Source: Toxoplasma gondii ME49 (Eukaryota; Apicomplexa; Conoidasida; Eucoccidiorida; Sarcocystidae). From it: a stretch of DNA of 64,000 nt. The translations under genes were made by a program, and so were the position numbers. The DNA is taken from assembly GCF_000006565.2 (NCBI RefSeq), contig NC_031473.1, positions 2,954,134 through 3,018,133 of the forward strand. Reading direction: 5' to 3'. Below are positions 48,278 through 59,219 of the stretch, piece by piece. How positions within the stretch are numbered: position 1 is the first letter of the stretch; each line of letters starts with the position of its first letter. The notes beneath the pieces are model-generated. The model ran no database searches, was not told where the DNA came from, and saw only the letters and a list, made by a program, of their open reading frames with translations.

Positions 48278-51200
48278 TCAGTGGAGTCTCAGTCCAGTGG
48301 TGTCTGCCTCGTTTTCTTCAGACAGCAGAAGCTGCCCGCTTCGGGACTCTCCCACGGAGACAAAGGGCGAGAAGAGACTCTCTGTCTCCGCTGTGGGGTG
48401 CTGGACCAGGCGATACAGCTGGTCGATCAGCTGGCGCGCCTCCAGAGCTGAAAAACGCATGCAAACGGAATCAGAAAACGCATGCAGAGAACAAAAACGA
48501 AAACAGGGGGGAGCGGCATGCAGACGATACAGAACGTAAGCGAAAGATAAGCAACGCATGTAGTGGTGGAGAACGAAGCGCAGAACCAGTGATCGGCAGC
48601 GAGGTCAGAAGACGGGGAACAAGGCAAGCGCCCCCAGAATACATTCGGCATGACTGTGAATGCGAGACAGTAATTCTTCAATCTCTCTGGTATTTTCTGA
48701 AGAGGATCCGGGGCAAACCCAGCGACATCTCGAGATGGAAGCCAAGAAAAACTCGTGAAAAAGATTGACCCCTGTGGGCGCCCGTGTCGACGAAACCGCA
48801 AAGGTACTCCAGGTATTGGAAAAGACAGCCGACGGTGAGGAGTTTGTGGGCTCTCGTCATGGCGCAACAAAAGCGAGAAGAGGCAATTGAAAGGAGCAGG
48901 AGAAAAAACAGATCTTGAATCTCCGTTTCAAGTCGGTAGGGTAACCAGTCTCCTCGTGAAGCTCGACGGCTTTCTGTCACATCGTACAAATACGATTTCC
49001 GTATCTCCCCCAATCCTTTCTTCTGCAGTGTGTTCTACGACGTGGACTGTTGCCTGGCATCTGCAACAAAGAGACTCGCAGAGTTAAGGGAACTCGGTAC
49101 CTCTCCGTCCTCTCTTTCCCTACGCCAACAAGGCGTTTGAGTAGGCTGACCTTGACGGAGAATAACTGGAGGCTGATGGAGTTTCCGAGGTACTACAATG
49201 TCAAGGGAAAGGCAGTGGAACGTATCCTCACTTCTCCTGTGACAGCGAACAGGCTTTCTGCTCCTGCGGTCGAAGAGAAAGGCGCAGATACACTCGAGGA
49301 CGCGCCAGCAGCAGACGAGCTCGACGTCGTCCTTTCTTCTGGACCACAGTCCGGTCAACGTCCGTCCTTCCAAAGTCGTGAAGAAGACGCCCGACCTGCA
49401 GTCTCGCTGAATGCCGCGTCCTTCTTCTCTCTCGCAGCCGGCTTTCTTCTGGTCCTCTGTCTCTCTCCCGTTGTCTCCCTGCGCTTCTTCCCAGGAGACG
49501 AGAGATGCTGGAGACACGCTGTGAGAAGGAGAGAGAGAACGGCGCGAAGCCGAAACGGGCAGAGGAATGAGGTCGACCGTCTGGACGCGCTGTACGTACA
49601 GGGCATGCAGCAGCGGCAGATCCGGGTGTTCCAGGAGGCGGTGGAACCTGAACATACGCGCGCCAAAAAAGACGGAGTAACCGCGGATGGAAGCCTCCCG
49701 ACCGTAGCAAATTGGAGATTACAACAGACAGAAGAAGAAATAAGTGGAAAAGGTGGAGGGGGGAAGGAAGGAGCATCTTGCAGGAAAGAAGCGTTGACTC
49801 GCATGAAAATGCGAATTGGAAAGGACGAACAAAGAGACAGTTGCTCAAACAAAAAGATCTAGACGTCTAACCGACGGAAACCCACACACACACGTACACA
49901 CACGCACAGGTGAGGTGCAAAATCGAAAACAAAATGGTGATAAACGCTCAAGATTAAAAAATCAAAATTGCCCCTAAACACTCTCGAATACTAGTATTTC
50001 CCGTACATAGCAACCCCATCTTAACATATATATATATATATATGTACATATTTTAATATATAGATATCTACCTTAATATGCATATATTATATATACCTTT
50101 ATATATATATATATATACATATATATACATATGTGTGTGGACATATGCATATATGTGAATAAATGTTAGTATATGAACATTCTGAACCTTTTTTCGACAT
50201 TTTTTCCAGCACGACCTAGACTCTCTGCAAGCTGGGCGATGAAGCCGCACAGCACTAGAGAAGGCTTTTTCGCGATGCGAGAAAGAATGCCCCGCTTAGC
50301 ACTGACACTGGCTAAGTCAGCAACTGATTCTCTTGGTGGAACTTCCGTTCGGACTAACCGTTTGACGAGAAGCAGGAAGGAAGTTTGCGTAGCGTAGATG
50401 TTCTTGACTCCTGCAGTGGCACTCGCATTCATCTCCCACAAATCGTCCCCAGCTTCCTGAAACTTCTGTTCGGAGTCGCCAGCCGCCTCCGCGTCGACCG
50501 GCCCGAGGGTGTTGTGCAGTATAGATACTGCCGGTTTGGCCAGTCCGCGGAAGCAGCGGTGGAGGAGCAGATTCAGGTCTTGCTTTTCGCTTTCTGAGAA
50601 GTGGAAGAGGACGCGGAACTCGTCGCTGAATGGCGCATTACCTTGGTGTGTGTCTCGCTCCAGTTCTCTCTCCTTTCCCATGGAGCTCCTCCACCCTAGC
50701 GCCTTTCCTCCGCATCTTGTGCTGGCTTCTCGTCGAGTTCTCCTCGCTGCAGCTCTCTCCTTCACGGTCTCCAGGCTCTCCGTGGACGCCTGGAAACAGG
50801 CAGACGGATTCTCCAGGAGCGGCGCGAGAACGCGACGAAAAAAGTCGAATCCAACCGCCTGAAGGAGCTCCTGGCGAATCTGCCGGCGCAGCGCATGCAG
50901 CAGAGCGGCAACCAATTGTTTGTGTAGCTTCACCAGTTTTCGAAATTTCCGTTTCGCCACAAAAAGGCCTCCGTGAAGGAACAAGTCGGCCACAGTTTCT
51001 CCCACCGACTGCGAGAGCAAGTTGCGAGTCTTGTGAGACCAAGAACAAGACTTTGGGTCGTCAGCCAACTTCATGACCCCCGCTCCCGCCTTCTGGATGT
51101 ACCTCGGCGCAGCCTCTTGCGCGTCGGCACCTCCTCTCTCTACTTCCCTTCGACTCGGCAGGCGCCTGACCTCCCCGTCGACTGACTGTCGACCTCCTGC

Positions 51201-52637
51201 TCCTCTCTCCAAGTCCTCTCGCCTCCGCTTTCGGCTTCCTTCTCTCGCGCCTCCCCTCTCATTCGCATGCATCTCGTTGCGGACAAGCATGTCCACGTCC
51301 GCGAGGATGCGCGCTACAGTGTACGCGACTTCTCTGCGGGGCAACAGCGTCTGTCGGCAGTCCTCACACAGATGGATACACTTCGAAGAAGGCGACGGCA
51401 AGGCAACCGAGCTTTGTAAAGACAGAAACGCTCCACAGACAGGCCCCCTTGCCTCGGAGGAAGCAGACCCTGACGCAGGCGCCTCTGCATGCGTCTCACT
51501 GGGTATTAAAGCGAGTTCGAGAGAGGTCGAGGAACCGCTCTGTGGGGCAGGGGTGTCTCCTGCGCCTTCGGCCCTCACTGGAGTCTGTTCGCCCCTTTCT
51601 GGCGCATTCTGTTCGCCCCTTTCTGGCGCATTCTGTTCGCCCCTTTCTGGCGCATTCTGTTCGCCTGAATTGCTCTGGCAAAGCTCTGCGCCACAGTCCT
51701 CGCAAGAGACACCGTGAACGCGAGAAAAGTATACCTCTCTCCAATGGCGAGCACTCGTTATTTCGTCGCCTCGATGGAGGGCGAGGGCGTGGAGACACCC
51801 GCCTTCCTGCGAAAAGGCAGAAGATCCACGGGCAGGCTGAAGACGCAGCAGCTTTTCCTGCCCGTGACGCGGCGAGGCAGACGCGCGCTCTTTAAAGCCT
51901 GCGCTCCGCATGCAGAGCGAGTGGTAGAAACAAGCTACAGTGCCCGGAGAGAGTCTGACGAAAGACCGAGAGAAAGAAGAAGAGAAAGAAGAAGAGAAAG
52001 AAGAAGAGGAAGAAGAAGGAGAAAACGAGTCGGGACGAGAGCCGCTGCGGATGTGCCGAAGGCTTCTCTCTCTGTCGTCGAGAGCTTCTTCATCTTGCAG
52101 ACGCTTCTTCTCTGCATGCAGAGTCCGGGCTTCGGTGGCAGACGAGATGTCACAGAGCGACAAAAGCTGCGAGTCCTCACGCTCTTTGTTTAAACAAGTC
52201 GGAGACTTGTCGCTTGCAGCGGATTCACACGGTTCAGCAGCTAGGTGGGGAGACTCCACATGGCCTGGCGACGCTTGACTCGAAGTCTGTGCAGACGAGA
52301 GTGAGAGACTTCCATCTTGGCTTTCATTCGAAGACAAAGAGGGAGGAAGAGAGGCGACGAGGAGCGCTCGGACATCTGCGCTCGAAGGAAGAAACGAAAC
52401 GAGAAGGGAAACGAGCAGCGGATCGTTCAGGAGGTCATGCAGAATCGGCCTCCGGAAGCAGTCCGCCGGGTGCCTGTACACCTCGAGGTCTCGGTCCTCT
52501 CGTGGACTCGCTTGCTTCGCCTCCTGATACAGGCAGAGAGAAGAGCGATGGGGCGCCGGCGAGAGAGAGAGAGAGGAACGCGACGCAGAGGAAGAGGGAG
52601 AGAAGGGAAGATGTCGTGACAAGACAGACTCAACCAT
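48278..52637 (-). CDS. Uncharacterised protein with possible F-box and Cys-rich motif, about 5 exons
   Basis: The long first exon (52637-50188) starts at MVESVLSRH, the first ATG in frame. Around residues 60-85, DPLLVSLLVSFLPSSADVRA resembles an F-box helix bundle, and later HWREVYFSRVHG fits the W..lyF..R pattern seen after F-boxes. A split cysteine motif, CEDCGAELC then CIHLCEDC, separated by a 100-residue Ser/Glu-rich insert with 8-residue repeats, could bind zinc. The rest is helical and basic (KRKFRKLVKLHKQLVAALL). Tentative downstream exons are 49647-49600 (FHRLLEHPDLPLLHAL), 49060-48981 (CQATVHVVEHTAEE), 48850-48770 (LLTVGCLFQYLEYLCGFVDT) and 48447-48278 (LEARQLIDQLYRLV), giving 942 codons with consistent phases. 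Small exons and weak donors (GTTCAG, GTCAAT) make this part uncertain. If the F-box is real, a ubiquitin-ligase adaptor role follows, but this is inference. Confidence 0.55.
50026..50125. repeat. (TA)n tracts between exons 1 and 2 of the F-box-like gene
   Basis: Interrupted TA runs within the proposed intron 49648-50187, consistent with this segment being non-coding. Confidence 0.8.
51587..51664 (-). repeat. 24-bp coding repeat, three-plus copies
   Basis: Identical 24-bp units at 51587-51610, 51611-51634 and 51635-51658 plus a partial copy. On the - strand they encode the 8-residue unit GEQNAPER in the insert that splits the cysteine motif. The perfect identity points to recent expansion. 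Confidence 0.9.
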
Positions 52638-53556
52638 CTGTATGTCGCGTCCCTCCAGTTGAGTTTCCAAGTCGAGCGAAGCTGTGCGACTTCGTTGCTG
52701 CTGAGGTTCTCAGACTGCGACAGAAGGACATGAAAACGCTGCGGGAGATGAGGCACAGAGACCTCTTGGGCGTCCATTTGGGACAGGTGCAAAGAGTGTC
52801 TCTTCACCGAGAGGGTGGACGCGATTCAAACTTGCAGTTCCACTTTCAGTACGGTCGAGACGTAACGAGAGAGAATCCTTTCGTTGGAGACCAAGCGGTT
52901 TCCGCTGCGACACAGTCACGACTCAAACGTCAATCGGCTCATAAAGGGAGGGACAGCGACAAATCCCAGGGAGAAGAATCGATGCTCTTACCGGGTGTGA
53001 GATAGGCAACTCATCAGCTCGAAGGCTTAGAAGAACCGCCGTGAATCCTTGTTTCTTGCATCTTGCAGAGTCATACGGAACAGAGTGGAAAAGAACTTCG
53101 GAAGCAAAGCATTTGTATCCGCCGAGAATGTGGGTGAAACCTCAGTGAAGAAGAAGCAACGTTTGCCAGGTAACAGCAGACTGAAACTGTTCTTCGTTGG
53201 CTTACCACTCCCTTGAATCGGTTTTCTGCATGTGCCCTCTTTGTCCACCGTGCATGCGAGGAGCAGGTTCTCTTCAGGGTCACTGCGCTCACAATCGCAC
53301 TCAGAAATCGACACTTGGCGTTTTCTTGAAATTGACTGGCCTCAAGGAAATGTTAGTTCTCAATCCAGACCAGATCTGAGACAAGGTCACCACCAGAAAC
53401 TGTTGAGGAATCTCGCCGCGCGGGAGGCCGGGATCTGGACCTTTCGTTGTATACAGACACCCGAGCCATTAGCGCCAAGAGGGAATCCGTGCTTTGCACG
53501 AGTGACTCCTACGCCGCCGAACCGCCCGGTCGATTCCAATTTCTGAGGCAGCAGCT
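52638..53556. other. Presumed promoter region of the - strand F-box-like gene
   Basis: No supported gene. A - strand frame at 52427-52807 and another at 53027-53314 are open but have no recognisable content. An upstream exon of the F-box-like gene may be hidden here. Confidence 0.4.
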
Positions 53557-54270
53557 ATGAAGCAATTGATTTCCCATGGTGGATGCGTCTATTCGTCCCC
53601 CGAAACGTACTGGTTTAGCTTGGTAAAAGGAAAGTACAAAACGGGGAGTTTCTGTGGTCAACGAGCTAGGCAGTGCCATGGGGTAAAGAGTGCCGTACCA
53701 AAGAGTACGGTACATCAAAGTGGTCGCATTGTCACAATTGAGTTGAAGGGAAGTCGCAAGAAACGTCCTTGTGAAAACGTACATGACATCCCCGAAAACA
53801 CCTCGCGAATCCGTGATCGAAACTTGGGATGTTCAGCTCACGATCCCGCCCCTCGGCATTTGAATTCGATGTTTCCAGGGGTTGTATATCTGGACGAAGC
53901 CACGCATTTAGTCTTTTGGCGCGAAACGGGAAGACTCATCAGGATAAAACCTCGAGACGCAATTTCAAAAGCGAAAGGGGAAACCGGCGTGGAGGAGTAC
54001 CCGAAAACGGCATGGCGACCGCGGCGGCGTGCATATCGCGCGAATGTGCAAGCGATTGAATCGAGCAGAAGAATTCGGCTAGCAGAGAAAGAAAAACTCG
54101 TGTTGCCGCCTTTCTTAGACTGTCAAGGCTTTCATGCTGTTATGGGGACACAAATGTTTCTTAGACCAAAAACAGCAATACTCGACCCTGGAGCATCGCT
54201 CGGGACCGTCGAGCGCAGACGCGGTCGCGAACCTGAAGCTGGAATTTCTGTAATTACATTTTCTGTTTGA
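53557..54270 (+). CDS. Hypothetical ORF of 237 codons
   Basis: Open from ATG with no family I can name. A central stretch, FPGVVYLDEATHLVFWRETG followed by RLIRIKPRDA, faintly recalls the first strands of an AP2 DNA-binding domain (GVyyD....W...), but the expected helix is not evident. The product is Arg/Lys-rich. No partner exon or leader was identified, and one ORF of this length by chance in a 64-kb window is not impossible. Treat as a candidate only. Confidence 0.3.
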   Translation: MKQLISHGGCVYSSPETYWFSLVKGKYKTGSFCGQRARQCHGVKSAVPKSTVHQSGRIVTIELKGSRKKRPCENVHDIPENTSRIRDRNLGCSAHDPAPRHLNSMFPGVVYLDEATHLVFWRETGRLIRIKPRDAISKAKGETGVEEYPKTAWRPRRRAYRANVQAIESSRRIRLAEKEKLVLPPFLDCQGFHAVMGTQMFLRPKTAILDPGASLGTVERRRGREPEAGISVITFSV

Positions 54271-55366
54271 AATCCATAGAAGCCTCCACTCGACTATAAA
54301 GTCATCTGATGGAACAACACTCGAGTCTAGCTGCGATTTGGATTCCACAACGTCGTCATCTTGCCCGTTTCGGCGCCCCGGGACGCATGCCCCTCTGCAT
54401 CAGGCTTGAGTTCCAAGACAAGGGAACGAAAAGCACGCAAAGCTCCAAGAAAGCAGAAGCTGACATTTGTGTTGTCGTTTGAGCCAGGATTATGCTGGCC
54501 GAGTGTCCAACAATTAGGGTAGATGCAGAGGAACGTGCATGAGACATGCGTCTGTGCGAAGGCGCAGAGTTCACTTCGCACAACGACTACACCCAACGGT
54601 GAAACTTGTCAGTCCTAGCTGAATGCTTTGTTTTCCCGGATGCCCGTCTCCGACAACACCAATCAAACAGCCATGTAGACGCGCTTGGCACTTGAGTACG
54701 GATCTTCGCTAGAAAAACATGGGGTTTCACTCACTCCGAAGAAACACACGAGTAACGAAGGGATTCCAGCTAAAGCCGATTCTGTACTTTCGTCAACGCA
54801 AGCGAAAGTCGTCCTTCCCAGGAGATTCTCGTTTCTTGCAAGAAATTCAAAAGCGCCCCAGGAGACGAACAGCAACCAGATGACAGTGCATACATCGTGA
54901 CCCTGACAGCAATCGTTAGAATCTGCGCTACACAGCCTACAGAAGAAAGGGAAGTGTGTATCGTTCCAAGAGGCAAACACACTTTCAAATGCAAGAAAAG
55001 TCACTTGACGCAGTTCCTGGGCCTACCGTATCGGCAGCGAGAGAAGATCGGTGGCTCTGTTAACACAATAAAACGGGAGCCTGTAAACAAAGACCTTCAA
55101 GCTCTAAACCCGTAGTCCACCTCGTAGACTGTACCACGCAGAAAACGTTTTTAACTAATCCTGTCGCAGAGAGCATTACTGCCGACACGATGATGCGGAT
55201 CATCCTCGCACCTCGGTAGTAGTTTTCTCTCGCTGTTACTACCCAGGTGCGAGTATGATCCGTCTTGCCTCTTCCTGGGAGTAATCGTCAATGAGACAGC
55301 AGGATTCAAGAGCGTTTTCTGGGGAGTACATACTACGAGCGTACAAATCCATTTCAAGGTCTAAGA
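54271..55366. other. Intergenic stretch containing a strong inverted repeat
   Basis: No supported ORF. The notable element is the hairpin at 55196-55262, listed separately. Local sequence lacks TA microsatellites and resembles the 0.7-5.1 kb stretch in texture. Confidence 0.45.
55196..55262. repeat. Near-perfect inverted repeat, 26-bp arms, 15-nt loop
   Basis: The left arm (55196-55221, begins CGGATCATCC) and right arm (55237-55262, ends GTATGATCCG) are reverse complements with only two mismatches. The loop is 55222-55236. Such a structure could be a small-RNA precursor, a remnant of a miniature inverted-repeat element, or a 3'-end/terminator-like structure. It lies 105 bases upstream of the small membrane-protein ORF at 55367. 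The structure itself is certain; its role is unknown. Confidence 0.75.
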
Positions 55367-55621
55367 ATGAGAGTTTTGCGTGGAAGACGTTTTATTAATC
55401 CAGGCACAAGGCCGTTTCAAGTTCGTCCTCAGCAGGTCCTTTCGCTGATTTGTGTGTCTTGTTTGTGCGTGTCTGCCTGCGCGGTCTTGAGCTACTCAGC
55501 TAAATACCAGGTCAGTAAGGAGAGACATCACTTGCAGAGCCAAGGAAATCGCGTCGAAACATGCGAGGCTGCGAGCCAGACGCGACGCGCAGGCTTTCTG
55601 CTTTCGCCGTGGCGGAAATAA
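55367..55621 (+). CDS. Small single-pass membrane protein, 84 codons
   Basis: The ORF starts ATGAGAGTTTTGCG and ends TAA. The first 22 residues are basic with RGRRFINPGTRPF, then comes one hydrophobic helix (QVLSLICVSCLCVSACAVLS), then a polar tail. This layout is typical of small inner-membrane subunits of mitochondrial complexes in these parasites, but no family was recognised. It sits alone on the + strand between two - strand genes. It may be a chance ORF; transcript evidence would decide. Confidence 0.4.
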   Translation: MRVLRGRRFINPGTRPFQVRPQQVLSLICVSCLCVSACAVLSYSAKYQVSKERHHLQSQGNRVETCEAASQTRRAGFLLSPWRK

Positions 55622-56361
55622 ATCGAATTGGTGGTTGTGTCAGTATATTCCGTGTGTGAATTCCACGATAATCTCTCTGACGTTTTCCATTTGCGTTCAG
55701 TGGAGCTATGTCAGTGTGAATACAAAAGATAATTGAGCAGGCGTGCTCATGCCTGAAGTCGCGTTCCCAGCTTCACTGGAAGGCAGGCTCAGAGAAACAC
55801 AGGCAGCGGGCCACTGGCCTTGAGAAGGCCTCAACGGAGTGCCATAAAAAAAGAAAAAGTGAAGGAAAAGCGGAGACCAAACGTGGAGGTTCGTCCTTCA
55901 ACTGCACCTGGCGATTCAGTTCCGGAAACCCCCGAGAAAAAAGCCAAGGTTTCTTGTCGACCGGGGAACTCCCGACACAAAACAAGCATCCGGAGCGCCC
56001 GCTGTGGCAGGAAAAACAGGCAGATTCGTTTTCCCCTTCTTCATGTCTGCAGCTCTGCATTGGCCACAGACAGCGAGGTCGCCGACGACCGCACAGGACA
56101 GAGCTAGCCAGAAAGGAAAGAAATCGCAGGAAGAGACGGGGATCACGGGGCAGAGAGACAGCTATTTTGGGAGAGGAAAGAAAACATGCGGAAGACAGAG
56201 GCGACAAATTCAGAAGGCTCATACCGCCTTGGGAACCATGGAAGCGAGATCCTTCTCGACCTACAAGAACGCACACATTCAGAAGAAAACGAAACATGCA
56301 GACAAAGAAAAGCAAACCTCCAGAGGAAAAATAAGAGATATACCATACTTCTCTTTGTGAT
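55622..56361. other. Spacer downstream of PRP31
   Basis: Contains the 3' end of the - strand PRP31 gene. The - strand frame 55773-56519 overlaps it but is not consistent with the exon chain. No other feature seen. Confidence 0.45.
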
Positions 56362-59188
56362 TCAAAATCTTGTGAACGACCTCTGAAACCCTTTCCAATG
56401 TTTTCGTCTCTGCGCTTCGCTCCAAAGATTCGAGAGCTTTCTCCTTTTCGAAAACTGAGACTCCACGACACCAAGCATCGCGCGAGCTGTTTTGTCACGG
56501 TTTGGAGGTTGAAAAACAAGCGAAATGCTTCTCACCTTCGTGAACTTCCCAGTGGACGAAAAGTAGTTGGTTTTTGTGTTGGCGGCTTGCTTCTTGGCAA
56601 CAGCCGGATTCGCTGCAGCGCCGGCCGCGTCCGGATTGCACAGCTCGATTCCCTGAATTGGAGTAAAAGTGAGGGAGGAAGAGAATCCACACCCTGCCGT
56701 TTCGTTCCCCGCTCTTGCGCCGGCCCCGCGGTTCATCTGCTGCTGGCGCTTGCGACCTGCAAAGCAAAAGAGACACAAGACAAGAGACAAAGCGCATGCA
56801 TCCACGCACGCGCCCACGGCCGTTGACGCACACACACACACACCCGCAGCCAAAAACGAATACATTTTTTCACATATACATAAAAATACAAACAGACAAT
56901 TACGTACCTGTACATATGTATAGGTATATTAATGCCTAGTATGGTGATCACGGACCATGGAGTAGAGTGGTTTACTCTGTGTGACGAGGACTCTAGATCC
57001 AATATATGCTGACCGTACATACGCCACAGATACTTATATACACATGTGTATGTTGATGTATAAATACGGATGCATAGAGTGACGACGACGGATCACGAAG
57101 AAGAGTGGTGAGCTGTGTGTGGTGGGCAGTCTCGATCGAGAAGCGGAGGAAAAAGATTGAAGCTCGACACATCTGCATGCGCTGCGAAACGTTCAGTCTT
57201 GGAGAAGAAGGCGTAAAGAAGGTCCCTGCCGCACTGTCTACGAGAAACATGTTGTACGAGTGACAAGACCGCAGAAGGGGAAAAACGAGGAGAAAGCCAG
57301 GACTCAAGGAAACACAAACATCGGTAGAAGAAGAACACAGACACACAAGAAAAGGAATACGCAAACGCCCGACATGCCTCTCGGCGCATGCAAAAATCGA
57401 ACGACGAACAAGGGGACCCAACATCTCCTTTGTTTCGAACGCATTTTCCGGAGAGAAGCGATTGGAGAAGCAAGGAAAAACGTCGTCCTGTTTGCTCACT
57501 CGGCTGAAGCTTCTTTTGCTGCTTTGCCTGAATCTTCAGACGGCCACTGGCAATGCTCTTCCCTAGCATCCCGAGTCCCTTGGCTGTGCAAGACAAGCAG
57601 AAAGCCAAAAGTTGTTCTTGCACGAACAGGACTCTCTCGTGAAGCGCTTGCCAAACCAACGCAGTCCGAAATCCCCAGAGAGAACCGGAAAAGCCAGCTG
57701 GAGAAACAACAATGAATCTGTCGCTCTACAGCAACCAGACCGCACCTAAACACCGACTCCAACTCAGCAAGCAGATATCTTCTCCGACAAAAAAGGAAGA
57801 ATATACCGGACGTCACATTCGAAAAAATGCAGTTCCAGTCGTCAAGCTTCCGCCACACACCCTCTTCAACCTTTACTGGGAAGGATGCACCTCGAGATGT
57901 CGAGCGACCGTAAGTGAACGATTTCAAGACAGCGAGACGCGAAGACGACTCTCGCGCAGTCGACAACTCAGGATGGCGAGAAGGACAAGGATTTCTGAAA
58001 CTTCAGGATGGCGAGAAGGACAAGGATTTCTGAAACTTCAGGATGGCGAGAAGGACAAGGATTTCTGAAACTTCAGGATGGCGAGAAGGACAAGGATTTC
58101 TGAAACTTCAGGATGGCGAGAAGGACAGGGATTTCTGAAACCATCTTGGAAGCTTTCAGTCCTCAGAGATCTCCGCTGAAACACACCTCGCGAAGCGTTG
58201 ATACATGATACGAAAACGCAGCTCGCGCTGTCGCTGGTTCCCGAATGTTGTCCCCTGAAGAAAGACGCGCCTCTTCTCCCTCAGCGAGCAGAGACCCGGT
58301 GGAATGCCGCAGAAAAAACGGGAAGTCGCTTCTTCTCGCTTCTGATGCAGAAATAAAGGCGCTCTTCGATTCACAGACCTACCTTTTAAGCCGTTCTGAT
58401 CTTCCTCCACGCCAAACTGCATGCGATTCAGCTGCTTGTGGACTTCTGTCAGCTCGTACTTCTCCTTCATGCGACTGACAGAGAACAGAACAGACGCAAG
58501 CGGGAGAAATCTGTCACTTGGACCCAAAAGAAAACAAAAATCCAGGTCCCCACGAACCGCCAGGAAGGCTCGGAACAGCTGGAAATGCATGCAGCGCTCT
58601 GTTCACCAAGCAACAAAAATGGGCTTGTGACTGCTTTCTGAAGAGAACTCTGCAGACAGAAAAGTCAGGTTTCAGAAGGTCTCGAATCTTCTCTAATACG
58701 CATTCTCGACAATGGAGTGACTCTGAAAAGACGCATTTCAAGAAACTCTCCTATGCCTCTAAGTGTGTCGCTCGTCTCGAACGACCTCCAGCGTTTCTTA
58801 CCGATACTTCTTCCCTCCACGTTTCGGTCGTGCTCTCTCGTCGGGGGCGGGCAGCGCCTTCTTTTGCGGAGCTGGCGGCGGTTCTTGCGCCTGTGCAAAA
58901 GAAGAACGGAGGAAATAAAGGTGAATGATTGCAAGAAGAAATCGAAAAAACACCAGATATCGCAAGTAGCAGAAAAACTGAAAAACAATGACTACAGAGA
59001 GAAGGCAGACCGCCACCATTAAAAACTTCAACGGAGAAGAAAATAAAAAAAAAGAGAATATGAGAGCCACGACCGAAGAACGACGGCATCAAATCACACG
59101 AGAAAAAAGAACCGACACACACACACCCGCATACATCTCCCTGTATCTCTACAAAGCTCTGTACCTGCATATCCAGACACATACGAGC

Positions 59189-59219
<31 letters not shown>

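Noticed and set aside
49050..49862. 270-codon + strand ORF with a hydrophobic stretch
   Set aside because: Overlaps phase-consistent small exons on the - strand; start context weak. Kept as rejected but not excluded.
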